From contig CANHSF010000003.1 of NCBI GenBank assembly GCA_947463065.1, positions 1 to 44,615 of the forward strand: a stretch of DNA of 44,615 bases, in the 5' to 3' direction. Source of the DNA: Flavobacteriales bacterium. Lineage in GTDB: Bacteria; Bacteroidota; Bacteroidia; Flavobacteriales_D; Sanyastnellaceae. Position 1 is the stretch's first letter; the number at the start of each line of letters is the position of its first letter. Below, in pieces: positions 34,888-44,327 of the stretch. The position numbers and the translations under genes are program-made. The notes beneath the pieces were generated by a model. That model saw only the letters and a list, made by a program, of their open reading frames with translations. It did no database searches and had not been told where the DNA came from.

Positions 34888-36860
34888 CACAAGGTCAATC
34901 GTTTTTGTTTTTTCTCCAAAGGACATTGCAGCACCACAGCACCCAACGGAGGCAAGCTCAATGCCGCTGAGTAAGGCCTTCCTTGCCAAGCAATTTCATC
35001 CACATGAATCACCTCGTTGACTAGGCCGCTTCCGCCGTATCGTTGCGCATCGCTATTGAGTGTCTCCTGCCAATTGCCCGCACCGGGTAAACCGATGCGA
35101 TAATGTGGTCGGGGAACCGGCGTCAAATTTAAAATTACAACCACATCATCCGCTGTTCGATGGCCCCGACGAAGAAATACAAGAATGCATTGTTCATGGT
35201 CTGAATTATCAATCCATTCAAAACCGCTGGCCTGCATGCCGCGCTCATATAGCCCGGGCGATGAGGTGTACAAACGATTGAGGTCTTTTACAAAATTTTG
35301 AATGCCTGCATGCGGCGTATATTCCAGCAAGTGCCAATCTAAACTTTGTTGATGATTCCATTCTGCGGTTTGCGCAAACTCGCAGCCCATGAACAAAAGT
35401 TTCGCACCCGGATGCGTGTACATCCAACTGTACAACAAACGCAGGTTGGCCATGCGCTGCCAATCGTCTCCAGGCATTTTGTAGATCAACGCGTGTTTGC
35501 CGTGCACCACTTCATCGTGCGACAAAGGCAACATAAAATTCTCGGTAAAGGCATAGACCAATGAAAAGGTAATTTCATTTTGGTGAAACTTTCGGTAATA
35601 CGGGTCGCGCTCGAAATAACGCAAAGCATCGTTCATCCAACCCATCATCCACTTCATACCGAAACCCAAACCACCGGCATATGTGGGGTGCGAAACGCCG
35701 GGCCAGCTAGTACTTTCTTCCGCAATGGTATGTATCCCCGGAAAATGACTATACAACGCTTCATTCAGTTCTTTAAAAAATGACACCGAATCCAAATTCT
35801 CGCGACCGCCCAAATGATTGGGCACCCATTCACCAGCATTGCGGGAATAATCGAGGTACAACATGCTCGCCACAGCATCCACACGCAGTGCATCGACATG
35901 AAAAACATCCAACCAAAAAGCCGCGCTGCTTTTTAGAAAAGAACGAACCTCACCACGACCCAAATTAAAGATATATGTTTTCCAATCGGGATGATACCCC
36001 TTGCGCGGATCGGCATGCTCGTACAAATGTGTTCCATCGAACTGATACAAACCATGGGCATCTCCCGGAAAATGTGCAGGCACCCAATCCAAGATAACAC
36101 CGATTCCGACCTGATGAAAGCGGTCCACGAGGGCAGCAAAATCTTGAGCCGAACCAAAACGCGAACTCGGGGCAAAATACCCTGTGACCTGGTATCCCCA
36201 ACTGCCATCAAAAGGATGCTCCATTACAGGTAAAAACTCGATATGGGTGAATCCCATCTCGACCACATAGGGAATCAAACGGTCGGCTAGCTCATTGTAG
36301 CTCAGAAAACGATCAGGCTGAGCTGGATCGCGTTGCCAAGAAGCCAAATGCACCTCATAGACGCTGCATGGGGATTGGAGCAAATCGCTGGATGCTCTTT
36401 TCTTCAGCCACTTTGTATCCTTCCATTTGTGTTTCCATGCCCAAGTGATGGATGCCGTTTGTGGGCGCAGCTCCGCAAAAAATGCGAATGGATCGGCCTT
36501 TTCCAAGACTTCGCCCGACTCGGTATGGATGGCGAATTTGTAGGCTTCACCGCTACCCATGTTCGGGATAAATCCTTCCCATATCCCACTGCTGTCCCAA
36601 CGCACAAAAAGTTCGTGTTCTGCATGGGACCAATGATTGAAGTTGCCTATAACAGCAACCGAACGTGCATTCGGTGCCCAAACAGCGAAATAAGTGCCCT
36701 CAACACCTTTGTGCTTGATGGCATGGGCTCCAAAGAGCTTGTAAAGCGCAATATGGTCTCCATTGCGAAAAGCGGCGACATCCGCTTCGCTGAACAACGA
36801 ATGCGGAATAACCTTTTGACCTGCTCCTTTAGGAGATGAAACTGCCGTTTTTTTCGCCAT
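34887..36860 (-). CDS. glgB: 1,4-alpha-glucan branching enzyme
   Basis: GlgB cuts alpha-1,4 chains and rejoins them as alpha-1,6 branches. This 657-aa protein has an N-terminal CBM48 module ('FAVWAPNARSVAVIGNFNHW') and a GH13 catalytic domain: nucleophile Asp328 in 'LRVDAVASMLYLDYSR', the acid Glu in 'TIAEESTSWPG' (residues 381-382) and 'LPLSHDEVVHGK' with the third carboxylate. The ORF track starts at 36929, but 36860 follows the maltokinase stop by 2 nt and is preferred. In this operon its substrate would be the linear glucan made by GlgE, rather than that of an ADP-glucose-dependent GlgA, which is absent here. Confidence 0.96.
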   Translation of the reverse strand: MAKKTAVSSPKGAGQKVIPHSLFSEADVAAFRNGDHIALYKLFGAHAIKHKGVEGTYFAVWAPNARSVAVIGNFNHWSHAEHELFVRWDSSGIWEGFIPNMGSGEAYKFAIHTESGEVLEKADPFAFFAELRPQTASITWAWKHKWKDTKWLKKRASSDLLQSPCSVYEVHLASWQRDPAQPDRFLSYNELADRLIPYVVEMGFTHIEFLPVMEHPFDGSWGYQVTGYFAPSSRFGSAQDFAALVDRFHQVGIGVILDWVPAHFPGDAHGLYQFDGTHLYEHADPRKGYHPDWKTYIFNLGRGEVRSFLKSSAAFWLDVFHVDALRVDAVASMLYLDYSRNAGEWVPNHLGGRENLDSVSFFKELNEALYSHFPGIHTIAEESTSWPGVSHPTYAGGLGFGMKWMMGWMNDALRYFERDPYYRKFHQNEITFSLVYAFTENFMLPLSHDEVVHGKHALIYKMPGDDWQRMANLRLLYSWMYTHPGAKLLFMGCEFAQTAEWNHQQSLDWHLLEYTPHAGIQNFVKDLNRLYTSSPGLYERGMQASGFEWIDNSDHEQCILVFLRRGHRTADDVVVILNLTPVPRPHYRIGLPGAGNWQETLNSDAQRYGGSGLVNEVIHVDEIAWQGRPYSAALSLPPLGAVVLQCPLEKKQKRLTL

Positions 36861-36862
36861 GA

Positions 36863-38401
36863 TTATGATTCGTATTTTTCCAATTCGTTGATCACTTGAA
36901 GCACGCCTTTCAGAGGTATTTTCAACCAATCGGGTCTGCCGTTCAATTCGTAACCCACTTCATAAATTGCTTTTTCCAAGAGATGCAGCAAAAATAAGAA
37001 GTTCAACTCTGCTTTGCTGGCAAACAACTTTTGGTCCGGTCCCAATTCCTTCAGATAAGTCTCTGTATATGTTTCGCGTATCAAATAAAACCAACGATCT
37101 GCGGCTTTTTGCAACTTTTCGCGATCCATTTCGCTTGTCTCGGCACTAAAAAAGAGTTTCGCACTTACCGCATAATGGAATGAACGAATCATACCGGCTA
37201 CATCCTTCAATGGCGAATGTTTGATTTTGCGCTCAGCAATGGACGATTCCGGTTCTCCCTCAAAATCGATGATGACAAAATCGCCACCGGTGTACAGCAC
37301 CTGACCCAAATGAAAATCACCGTGAATGCGTGTGCGCAATGATTTCAACGGTACGCGCTGAATGCGTTCAAAAAATTTGAGAATAACCCCTCTGCGTGCG
37401 ATAAAAAACTCGGCCATGGATCGAGCTTCTTCATCTAAATGCGGCAAACTTCTTTTGAGCAATGCCATGCGGCCATCGATCAAGTCGCGCAGATGATGAA
37501 ACAACCACTGCCTGTATTCTGGACTAAATTTCTCCACCTTAAACTCCTTGTCGCGCGTGGCAATGGCCAAGGCCTTGTGCATCTCTGCTGTGCGTTTTGC
37601 CAACAATTCGACATGTTCAAAAACAAATTCATGGATCGAAAAACGGCCATCGATAAATGCATGCAAGAAGTCGTTCAGTTCATCGCCTGTGGTGGTCCAG
37701 TTGTCGCGCGTAGCCTCTATTTTGTACATCATCAACGCCAACGTCACAGGCAACGTACCCTTTCGCTCCCAAATTAAGCTACCCCGATAGGCAGGCACAT
37801 GCGAGTAATGCCCTTGTTCGGTCAACTGCTTTAACATCTCGACTTCTGGATTGGTCTCAAGAAACAACTTGCGATAAATTTTCATGAAGTATTTGTCATT
37901 GAAAAAAATCGAGCTATTGCTTTGATCCACCCCGGGATTACGCGAATTCAAATAGGTTTGTGAGGTATTGAGACCGATTCCGCAATCGAATTTCAATCGA
38001 CCGGGCGTAGTGGTCAATTGACGGTTGCCAATGATATGATCAAACATGGCGCGATGGAAACTCTGGCATGAAACAGCATCCACAATCACCTCTTGCTCAC
38101 TCCAATCGGCCAACACAACTGCATTTCCCACTTCAGAGCGCTTGACACAGGCCCAAGGAAAAAAGTAATACTCCAACGGGTGATCCACATAAGCCACTTC
38201 TATGATCACCAGCATGAAGAGTTGATCCTCGAATGGAAAATGAAGAACATGATCGTACATGACATGCTTCAGTTGATAGGCTTTGCCGCCAAACCAACGC
38301 GCTTGAACAATGTGCGGAGTCATACCGCTCAAGAGGAGGTTGACATGTTCCTTGTTGCGGTGCAATTCGGACCATGGCATGGCGTGTGCGTGAGGATTCA
38401 T
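36863..38401 (-). CDS. Maltokinase (Pep2/Mak-type)
   Basis: Maltokinase phosphorylates maltose with ATP to maltose-1-phosphate, the donor for GlgE. This 512-aa protein has an N-terminal cap region ('WSELHRNKEHVNLLL', 'ARWFGGKAYQL') and a kinase-like C-terminal lobe with the signature 'RIHGDFHLGQVLYTGGDFVI' followed by 'DFEGEPESSIAERKIKHSPL', which matches the catalytic Asp and DFEGEP loop of this family. In many bacteria this kinase is fused to trehalose synthase; here it is free-standing, with no TreS domain. Start 38401 is an ATG 102 nt downstream of the glgE stop. It is coupled closely to glgB. Confidence 0.92.
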   Translation of the reverse strand: MNPHAHAMPWSELHRNKEHVNLLLSGMTPHIVQARWFGGKAYQLKHVMYDHVLHFPFEDQLFMLVIIEVAYVDHPLEYYFFPWACVKRSEVGNAVVLADWSEQEVIVDAVSCQSFHRAMFDHIIGNRQLTTTPGRLKFDCGIGLNTSQTYLNSRNPGVDQSNSSIFFNDKYFMKIYRKLFLETNPEVEMLKQLTEQGHYSHVPAYRGSLIWERKGTLPVTLALMMYKIEATRDNWTTTGDELNDFLHAFIDGRFSIHEFVFEHVELLAKRTAEMHKALAIATRDKEFKVEKFSPEYRQWLFHHLRDLIDGRMALLKRSLPHLDEEARSMAEFFIARRGVILKFFERIQRVPLKSLRTRIHGDFHLGQVLYTGGDFVIIDFEGEPESSIAERKIKHSPLKDVAGMIRSFHYAVSAKLFFSAETSEMDREKLQKAADRWFYLIRETYTETYLKELGPDQKLFASKAELNFLFLLHLLEKAIYEVGYELNGRPDWLKIPLKGVLQVINELEKYES

Positions 38402-38502
38402 GGGCGAGGAAACGGTTAACGGGTTAATAAGTGTCAAATGTACACTAAGCACCCCGTTGTTCCAAATTTCATTACCGATTGATCCCCGCCTGTTCAACGG
38501 AT

Positions 38503-40482
38503 TTATTGCTCCAAACGAAACAAATGGAACGGCAATCGATAAGGATCCAACTCCACGTAATTGGCACTACCCTGCCAGCGGTAGGCTTCTCCGGTAATGA
38601 CATCGACCACCGAGAAGGAGCGCTCTTGGGACAACCCCATGGCGCTCAGTGGCAGGTGAATCATGGTTTGTTGCTTGTGATACGCATCCAAATTGACCAC
38701 TACGATCACACGGCTTTCGCCAGAGCATTTGGCCCAAGCCATGATGTGTTCGTTTTCGGTCGGCACCTCCAAATAGTTGTTGGTCGATTGCAGCGCAGCA
38801 TGTTCATTGCGCGCTGCATTGACCAAACGCATGACCTGCATCAGCTTGTTGCGTTTGTTCCAATCCCAATGGCGCACTTCGTACTTTTCGGAATCGAGGT
38901 ACTCTTCTTTGCCCGGAATTGCCGCATGTTCCATCAATTCGAAGCACGGCCCGAAAACCCCATAATTGCTGCTGAGGGTGGCTGACAAGACGAACCGAAT
39001 GATGTATTGCGGTTCGTGACCGGTTTGCAAAATATACGGATTGATATCGTGGGTATTGGGCCAAAAATTGGGGCGGAAATACTCGCGCATGGGGCTTTGC
39101 GTCAATTCGCGCATGTACTGCGTGAGTTCCGATTTGGTATTGCGCCAAGTGAAATAGGTATAACTTTGATGGTAACCCTTTTTGGCTAAATTTTCCATGA
39201 TGCGCGGACGCGTGAATGCTTCCGATAAAAAGATCACATCTGGATGTTGTTTTTCGATTTCCTCCAAACACCACTGCCAAAAAAGAAAACTTTTGGTGTG
39301 TGGATTGTCGACCCTAAAAATGCGAATGCCTTGCTGGATCCAGTATTCCAAAATACTTTTCAGTTCCAACCACATGGCTTTCCAATCGTCGCACTCGAAA
39401 TCCAAAGGCAACACATCTTGGTATTTCTTTGGCGGATTCTCGGCGTATTGCACTGTTCCGTCTGGACGCCATTTGAACCATTGCGGTTGGTCCTTGACAT
39501 AGGGATGATCGGGCGAACATTGAATGGCGAAATCCATGGCCAACTCCATGCCTGCCTCGCGGGTTTTCGCGATGAGCCGCTGAAAATCCTTGAGCGAGCC
39601 CAATTCCGGCAAGATCGCCTTGTGCCCGCCTTGGCCCAAACCTGTGGCATAGGGGCAACCGGGTTCGTCCGGCTGAACATTGAGGCTATTGTTTTTTCCC
39701 TTTCGAAAAGCTTTGCCAATGGGGTGAATGGGCGGAAAATAAACCACATCAAAACCCAATTCTTTGATGCGTGGAAGCAAGGCCTCGCAATCGCGGAATG
39801 AACCGTGTTCTCCCGCCTCTTGGGCAGCGCTGCGCGGAAAATACGAATACCATGCGCTAAAGCCTGCGCGTTTGCGGTGAGCCACCACCTCCAAAGCAGT
39901 TGGCCATTCGGTCACAAAATCGGCCAAAGGATAAGCGTCAAAAAATGCTTCCAATTCTTGACTGGCCGCCTTTTCATTGGCTTGATCGCCTTGCAACGCC
40001 TCTATCCATTGGTGTGCTTGTTTTGCGGCCTTTTTGTAGCGCACTGCTAAACTTTCCAAGAAAGAAGCTCCAATGGCACATTGCACATTAAGTTCATGTG
40101 CATCTGCCTCTTGCAAGCGTTTGCGAAAAGCATGAATCCATGTTTTCGGATGATCGATGTAAGCCTTTACCGTATAGATGTACTTGCCCACATTCTCCAA
40201 CGCATAGGACGCCATAAAACGATCATTGCCCAAGGGCGACATGATCAACACGTCCCATTTTTTTTGACCCGACGGACGAATGTGCACTTCCGCTCTGACC
40301 ATGTCGTGTCCGTCGGTGAACACGTCTGCTTCAATTTGCAAAAGATCCCCTTCTATTCTTTTAACGGGATACAGACCGCCTTCGACTTGAGGCGAAATGC
40401 CCTCAATGAAAACGCGGTTTTGACCGATGCGGCTATAGGAAGCAGCAATAGCTGTGGAAGAGGATGAGCGTTTGGTAGGCAT
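38503..40482 (-). CDS. glgE: Maltose-1-phosphate maltosyltransferase GlgE
   Basis: GlgE transfers maltosyl units from alpha-maltose-1-phosphate to the non-reducing end of alpha-1,4-glucans. This 659-aa GH13_3 protein has the N-terminal beta domain and a helical insert, then 'GFDVVYFPPIHPIGKAFRKG', the nucleophile Asp392 in 'IFRVDNPHTKSFLFW', the acid/base Glu421 in 'VIFLSEAFTRPR' and the active-site segment 'FTWRNTKSELTQYM'. Length and residue numbering agree closely with the characterised Streptomyces and mycobacterial enzymes. It starts 3 nt after the GH31 stop and is followed by maltokinase. The identification is strong. Confidence 0.96.
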   Translation of the reverse strand: MPTKRSSSSTAIAASYSRIGQNRVFIEGISPQVEGGLYPVKRIEGDLLQIEADVFTDGHDMVRAEVHIRPSGQKKWDVLIMSPLGNDRFMASYALENVGKYIYTVKAYIDHPKTWIHAFRKRLQEADAHELNVQCAIGASFLESLAVRYKKAAKQAHQWIEALQGDQANEKAASQELEAFFDAYPLADFVTEWPTALEVVAHRKRAGFSAWYSYFPRSAAQEAGEHGSFRDCEALLPRIKELGFDVVYFPPIHPIGKAFRKGKNNSLNVQPDEPGCPYATGLGQGGHKAILPELGSLKDFQRLIAKTREAGMELAMDFAIQCSPDHPYVKDQPQWFKWRPDGTVQYAENPPKKYQDVLPLDFECDDWKAMWLELKSILEYWIQQGIRIFRVDNPHTKSFLFWQWCLEEIEKQHPDVIFLSEAFTRPRIMENLAKKGYHQSYTYFTWRNTKSELTQYMRELTQSPMREYFRPNFWPNTHDINPYILQTGHEPQYIIRFVLSATLSSNYGVFGPCFELMEHAAIPGKEEYLDSEKYEVRHWDWNKRNKLMQVMRLVNAARNEHAALQSTNNYLEVPTENEHIMAWAKCSGESRVIVVVNLDAYHKQQTMIHLPLSAMGLSQERSFSVVDVITGEAYRWQGSANYVELDPYRLPFHLFRLEQ

Positions 40483-40485
40483 GCT

Positions 40486-42882
40486 TTATTTGATGGTAAT
40501 CGTGTGAAAATGTTTGTCTACGGTAAACTTAATTTTACCCATGGCGCGGTTGCGTTCGCCGATTTTTTGTGGTTTGCCATCGATTTCGTAGTGCGTGGCT
40601 TTGAACGGTATACCGGTGACCACAAACTTATACTTTTCTGTGCGGTCTGCTGGAAAAGAGCCCATGGTGTTTTGCCAAATTTTGAATTGATTCTTTTGAC
40701 CACTCACTTCAAAGCGAACGAGCGTGCGTTGGCCCTTTTTATATCCCATGTTATCGCCATCGTCCATGTACATCCAACTGTTTTCGGATCCCTCTTTGAA
40801 ATAGACATGCAAGGTAATTTCACGCACCACTTTTTCACCAACGAATTGCATTTGCGGCCATGTGGGTATTACCGCCCCTTCGCGAATGAACAAAGGAATT
40901 TGCTTGATGGGTGTAGGCACCTCGACCTCTTGCGACCCTTTAAAAAAGTGATCGTCCCAATTGTGGTACCACCCGCCTTTGGGCAAATACACACGGCGAC
41001 TGTGCTGACCCGGCGAGGTCACAGGACACACCAACAGATGATCGCCCAACAAAAACTCCTCATTGCGCAGGTGGGTTTCCGCATCGTTTTGATCAGCAAA
41101 GACCAGCGGTCGGAGCATTGGTGTGCCGTACTTCATGTTTTGGTAAAACGTGGTATAGAGATAGGGCAGCAGGCGATAACGCATTTGAATGAATTTTTTA
41201 CAAATGGCTTCGTACGACGAACCGAAACTCCAAGGTTCTTGATCGAATCCTGTTTCGTTGCTGGCGCTATGGGTTCGCATGAAAGGATGAAATGCCGCCA
41301 ACTGTACCCATCGGGTATACAGCTCACCGTCCGGTTCTCCGATAAAACCGCCAACATCGCTGCCGGCAAAAGAAATGCCTGAGATGCTCAAGCGCTGGCA
41401 TTGTTGAGATGCGATGTGCAGATGTTGCCAAGTGGCGGTATTGTCGCCCGTCCATACGCTACTCCACTTTTGAATTCCGCTGTACGCGCTTCTGGTAATG
41501 ACAAATGGCCGTTTGGGCATCTGAAATTTTTTGAGTCCTTGCCACGTTGCTTTGGCCATCATGTGCCCGTAAATGTTGTGGGCTTTGCGGTGGCTGCAGG
41601 GATCACCATCGTAATCGTGTCGTACGTCCTCGGGAAAGGTTCCAATTTCGAAGACGGCCGGTTCATTCATATCGTTCCAAACTCCGGCTACACCGTTGTC
41701 TATCAAAACTCCAAACAAATTGCTCCACCATTCGCGCACACGAGCGCTGGTGAAGTCAGGAAAGACACATTTGCCTGGCCACACATCGCCTTCCATCAGC
41801 GCACCGTCCTGTCTTTTGCAAAACACATCGTTCTTGATGCCATCATTGTAAATCTCGTATTCGGGATCCACCTTGATACCGGGATCGATGATGACCACCG
41901 TTTTGAATCCAGCGTCATTCAGTGTTTGGGTCAATCCTTTGGGGTCGGGGAAATGGGATTTGCTAAAAGTGAAACAGCGGAAACCTTCCATGTAATCGAT
42001 GTCGAGGTACATGACATCGCAGGGGATGTTTCGTTTGCGAAATTCCATGGCGACTTCTTTGACCTTGGTGTCGGGGAAGTAACTCCAGCGGCATTGGTGG
42101 TAGCCCAGTGCCCAAAGCGGCGGCAATTCGGGCGTTCCGGTCAGCATGGCATATTGCTCTGCTACGTTCATTAGCTGTGGGCCGTAGATAAAATAATAAC
42201 ACATCTCGCCTCCCCTTGCCCAATAGCTGCTAACATCATCTCGCTCTTGACCAAAATCGAATATGGTGCGAAAGGTATTGTCGAAAAAAATGCCGTAAGC
42301 TGTGTTGTGATGCAATCCGTAGTAAAAGGGAATATTCTTGTACAAAGGATCGGTCTCTTCGCCGTAAGCGTAGGCATCTGTACCGAAATTCTCGAAGCGC
42401 TTTCCCCTCAATTGCAAGTTGGTCGGCTTATCCCCTAACCCATAAAAAACTTCTTGCTCTTGAATTTTTTTGCTGCAATAAACGATCTTGCCGCCTTTGG
42501 TGAGATAGTGTTGCCAATGGAAACCGGCCTCGTCTTGGTTGATGATGCGGCCTTGCAAATCGGTTATGGTTACCTTGAGATTTTCCTTATGAATAAAACA
42601 CTTGAGCTCTTTGGTAATGATTCCAATGTTCTCTCCATCGTCGAATGCGCTGAGCGAAACCAAACTCACCTGTATATCGGCATTGACAGCGTAGGAAAAA
42701 TCGCGATGAAACTTGCCGTCTGCTGCATAGCGGAATCGAAACAACTTGTCGGAGAGCACTTGCACTTCCAAAATTGTTTCAGAGGTGTAAAAAAGGAAAA
42801 AATTACCCTTTTGTTCCCAACGGCGGATTGCGTCGGGGAAATACTTTGCACTGTATTTATGATTGACTGCTGATACTTGCAT
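40486..42882 (-). CDS. GH31-family alpha-glucosidase
   Basis: This 798-aa glycoside hydrolase of family 31 cleaves, or transfers, alpha-linked glucose from non-reducing ends. It has an N-terminal beta-sandwich, a TIM barrel with 'CDVMYLDIDYMEGFRCFTF', the nucleophile Asp404 in 'VWNDMNEPAVFE' and 'FAGSDVGGFIGEPDGELY', and C-terminal beta domains. No signal peptide is visible, so it should be cytoplasmic. It is first in the glucan operon, 3 nt before glgE. Its specificity cannot be read from sequence: it may trim or rearrange maltodextrins, and it may supply or recycle maltose for the kinase. I found no convincing promoter box upstream. Confidence 0.93.
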   Translation of the reverse strand: MQVSAVNHKYSAKYFPDAIRRWEQKGNFFLFYTSETILEVQVLSDKLFRFRYAADGKFHRDFSYAVNADIQVSLVSLSAFDDGENIGIITKELKCFIHKENLKVTITDLQGRIINQDEAGFHWQHYLTKGGKIVYCSKKIQEQEVFYGLGDKPTNLQLRGKRFENFGTDAYAYGEETDPLYKNIPFYYGLHHNTAYGIFFDNTFRTIFDFGQERDDVSSYWARGGEMCYYFIYGPQLMNVAEQYAMLTGTPELPPLWALGYHQCRWSYFPDTKVKEVAMEFRKRNIPCDVMYLDIDYMEGFRCFTFSKSHFPDPKGLTQTLNDAGFKTVVIIDPGIKVDPEYEIYNDGIKNDVFCKRQDGALMEGDVWPGKCVFPDFTSARVREWWSNLFGVLIDNGVAGVWNDMNEPAVFEIGTFPEDVRHDYDGDPCSHRKAHNIYGHMMAKATWQGLKKFQMPKRPFVITRSAYSGIQKWSSVWTGDNTATWQHLHIASQQCQRLSISGISFAGSDVGGFIGEPDGELYTRWVQLAAFHPFMRTHSASNETGFDQEPWSFGSSYEAICKKFIQMRYRLLPYLYTTFYQNMKYGTPMLRPLVFADQNDAETHLRNEEFLLGDHLLVCPVTSPGQHSRRVYLPKGGWYHNWDDHFFKGSQEVEVPTPIKQIPLFIREGAVIPTWPQMQFVGEKVVREITLHVYFKEGSENSWMYMDDGDNMGYKKGQRTLVRFEVSGQKNQFKIWQNTMGSFPADRTEKYKFVVTGIPFKATHYEIDGKPQKIGERNRAMGKIKFTVDKHFHTITIK

Positions 42883-43036
42883 GCCTATGGTCCAGATGAA
42901 AATTTCGGTTGTTCAGGATAAAATTAGCGCAGCCCAACCTGTGCATACTGCTTCACTTCGAAATTCTTTGAACAGCATTCCCTCCAGGTCAGGATCAGGG
43001 CACAAACTTTATCCAATTGGTTGGCAATTTAATGAA

Positions 43037-43053
43037 AGTGTACCAAATACACT
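43037..43053. repeat. Short inverted repeat upstream of the GT87 gene
   Basis: AGTGT and ACACT flank 7 nt in the divergent region between the GH31 and GT87-like genes. It could be an operator, but a 5-bp repeat may also be chance. Confidence 0.2.
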
Positions 43054-43084
43054 TACCTAAATGCACAAATAATTCACAAAGTGC

Positions 43085-43092
43085 TACATTCG
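43085..43092 (+). promoter_or_regulatory. -7 promoter box of the GT87-like gene
   Basis: TACATTCG matches the TAnnTT(T/C)G form seen at other genes in this window. It lies 38 nt before the ATG at 43131. No -33 TTG is found at the usual spacing. Confidence 0.35.
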
Positions 43093-43130
43093 CGGTGGAG
43101 CACTCATGCTTCATACGATTCCATTTGAAA

Positions 43131-44327
43131 ATGACTATCGCTTATTTCGAACGCTTTGCAAAGGCCATTGCATATCGGCATTTGGCAATTCTTTTGCTGC
43201 TGTTGGCGGGTGTGGCTACTGCACAGGCTATTCTCACCAGTCATCCAGTTCCGCCTTATCCCATTACCAATTACAACAACTACGTCATTTTTAAGCAGAG
43301 TTTTTATCATCTCTTGAATGGACAGGATCTCTATGCCAAATACAAATACGAATACTGGGATCTTTACAAGTACAGTCCAACCTTTGCGGTTTTGATGGCC
43401 CCCATGGCATCATTGCCCGATGCCTTGGGTTTGTTGTTGTGGAACCTGTTGAATGTCGCTCCCATATTGTGGGGACTCCATGCACTGAAAAGCATTGGTG
43501 ACCGTGTCCGAATGTTCACCTTGCTTTATATCGCTTTAGAACTTTTTACTCAACTGCAAAATGAACAAAGCAATGGATTGCTATTGGGCTTGGTCCTTAT
43601 GGGGTTCGCTTTGGCAGAGCAACAAAAAATGTTTTGGTCAGTGCTGTGCATTTGCCTTTGTGCCTACATCAAAGTGCTCGGTTTGGCTGCCTTTGCTATG
43701 TACTTGTTCTACCCAAAGGTTTGGCGCAGCGCGCTGTATGGAATTTTCTGGATGGTATTGCTGGGTGCATTGCCACTGCTTTGCGTGTCTTTTGATGTGT
43801 TGTGGAATATGTATGGCAAATGGCTGCTGTTGTTGCAGAAAGACCACAATGGCCCTCCGGGTTTATCGGTGATGACCCTTTTGAATCACGTCTTCCATTG
43901 GTATCCCGAGAAATGGCAAGTGCAGCTGTATTCCATTGTTGTATTCTGCATTCCGCTTGTTCTTGTGCGCAGATATTCAACACCTCTTTATCGGACCTAC
44001 GTGGTATGCTCCGCATTGATTTGGATGGTCATTTTCAATCACAAAGCCGAGTCACCCACCTTCATATTGGCTGCGGCTGGTGTTGGCCTGTGGTATTTTA
44101 TACGACCCGATGTCACTGCGCTGCATCGCATAGTTTTTGTGTGTGCATGGGTGATGACACAGTTATCGTCGACCGATTTGTTTCCCGAACATTGGCAAAC
44201 GGGCCTATTTACCTACTATGCATTCAAAGCCATTCCCTGCGTAGTGGTTTGGTTGATGATTCAATGGGATTTTTGGCAGCCTTTTATGCTTTCGCCCCGA
44301 GAATACGACGGATCTCTGAAAGTTTAA
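43131..44327 (+). CDS. GT87/DUF2029-like membrane protein
   Basis: This 398-aa polytopic membrane protein has about ten hydrophobic segments. It resembles the DUF2029/GT87 family of polyprenol-phosphate-dependent glycosyltransferases: after the first helix comes 'DLYAKYKYEYWDLYKYSPTF', which matches the pattern of family periplasmic loops containing a Tyr/Lys-rich segment before 'SP'. 'ELFTQLQNEQSNGLLLGLVL' follows as in relatives. Substrate and acceptor are unknown; cell-envelope glycan or glycolipid synthesis is likely. Start 43131 is the ATG giving an N-terminal helix. Its last 44 nt overlap the convergent mutS coding region. Confidence 0.75.
   Translation: MTIAYFERFAKAIAYRHLAILLLLLAGVATAQAILTSHPVPPYPITNYNNYVIFKQSFYHLLNGQDLYAKYKYEYWDLYKYSPTFAVLMAPMASLPDALGLLLWNLLNVAPILWGLHALKSIGDRVRMFTLLYIALELFTQLQNEQSNGLLLGLVLMGFALAEQQKMFWSVLCICLCAYIKVLGLAAFAMYLFYPKVWRSALYGIFWMVLLGALPLLCVSFDVLWNMYGKWLLLLQKDHNGPPGLSVMTLLNHVFHWYPEKWQVQLYSIVVFCIPLVLVRRYSTPLYRTYVVCSALIWMVIFNHKAESPTFILAAAGVGLWYFIRPDVTALHRIVFVCAWVMTQLSSTDLFPEHWQTGLFTYYAFKAIPCVVVWLMIQWDFWQPFMLSPREYDGSLKV

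Noticed and set aside
40504-41382. 292-aa plus-strand ORF inside the GH31 gene
   Set aside because: It is the antisense shadow of a conserved glycosidase domain.
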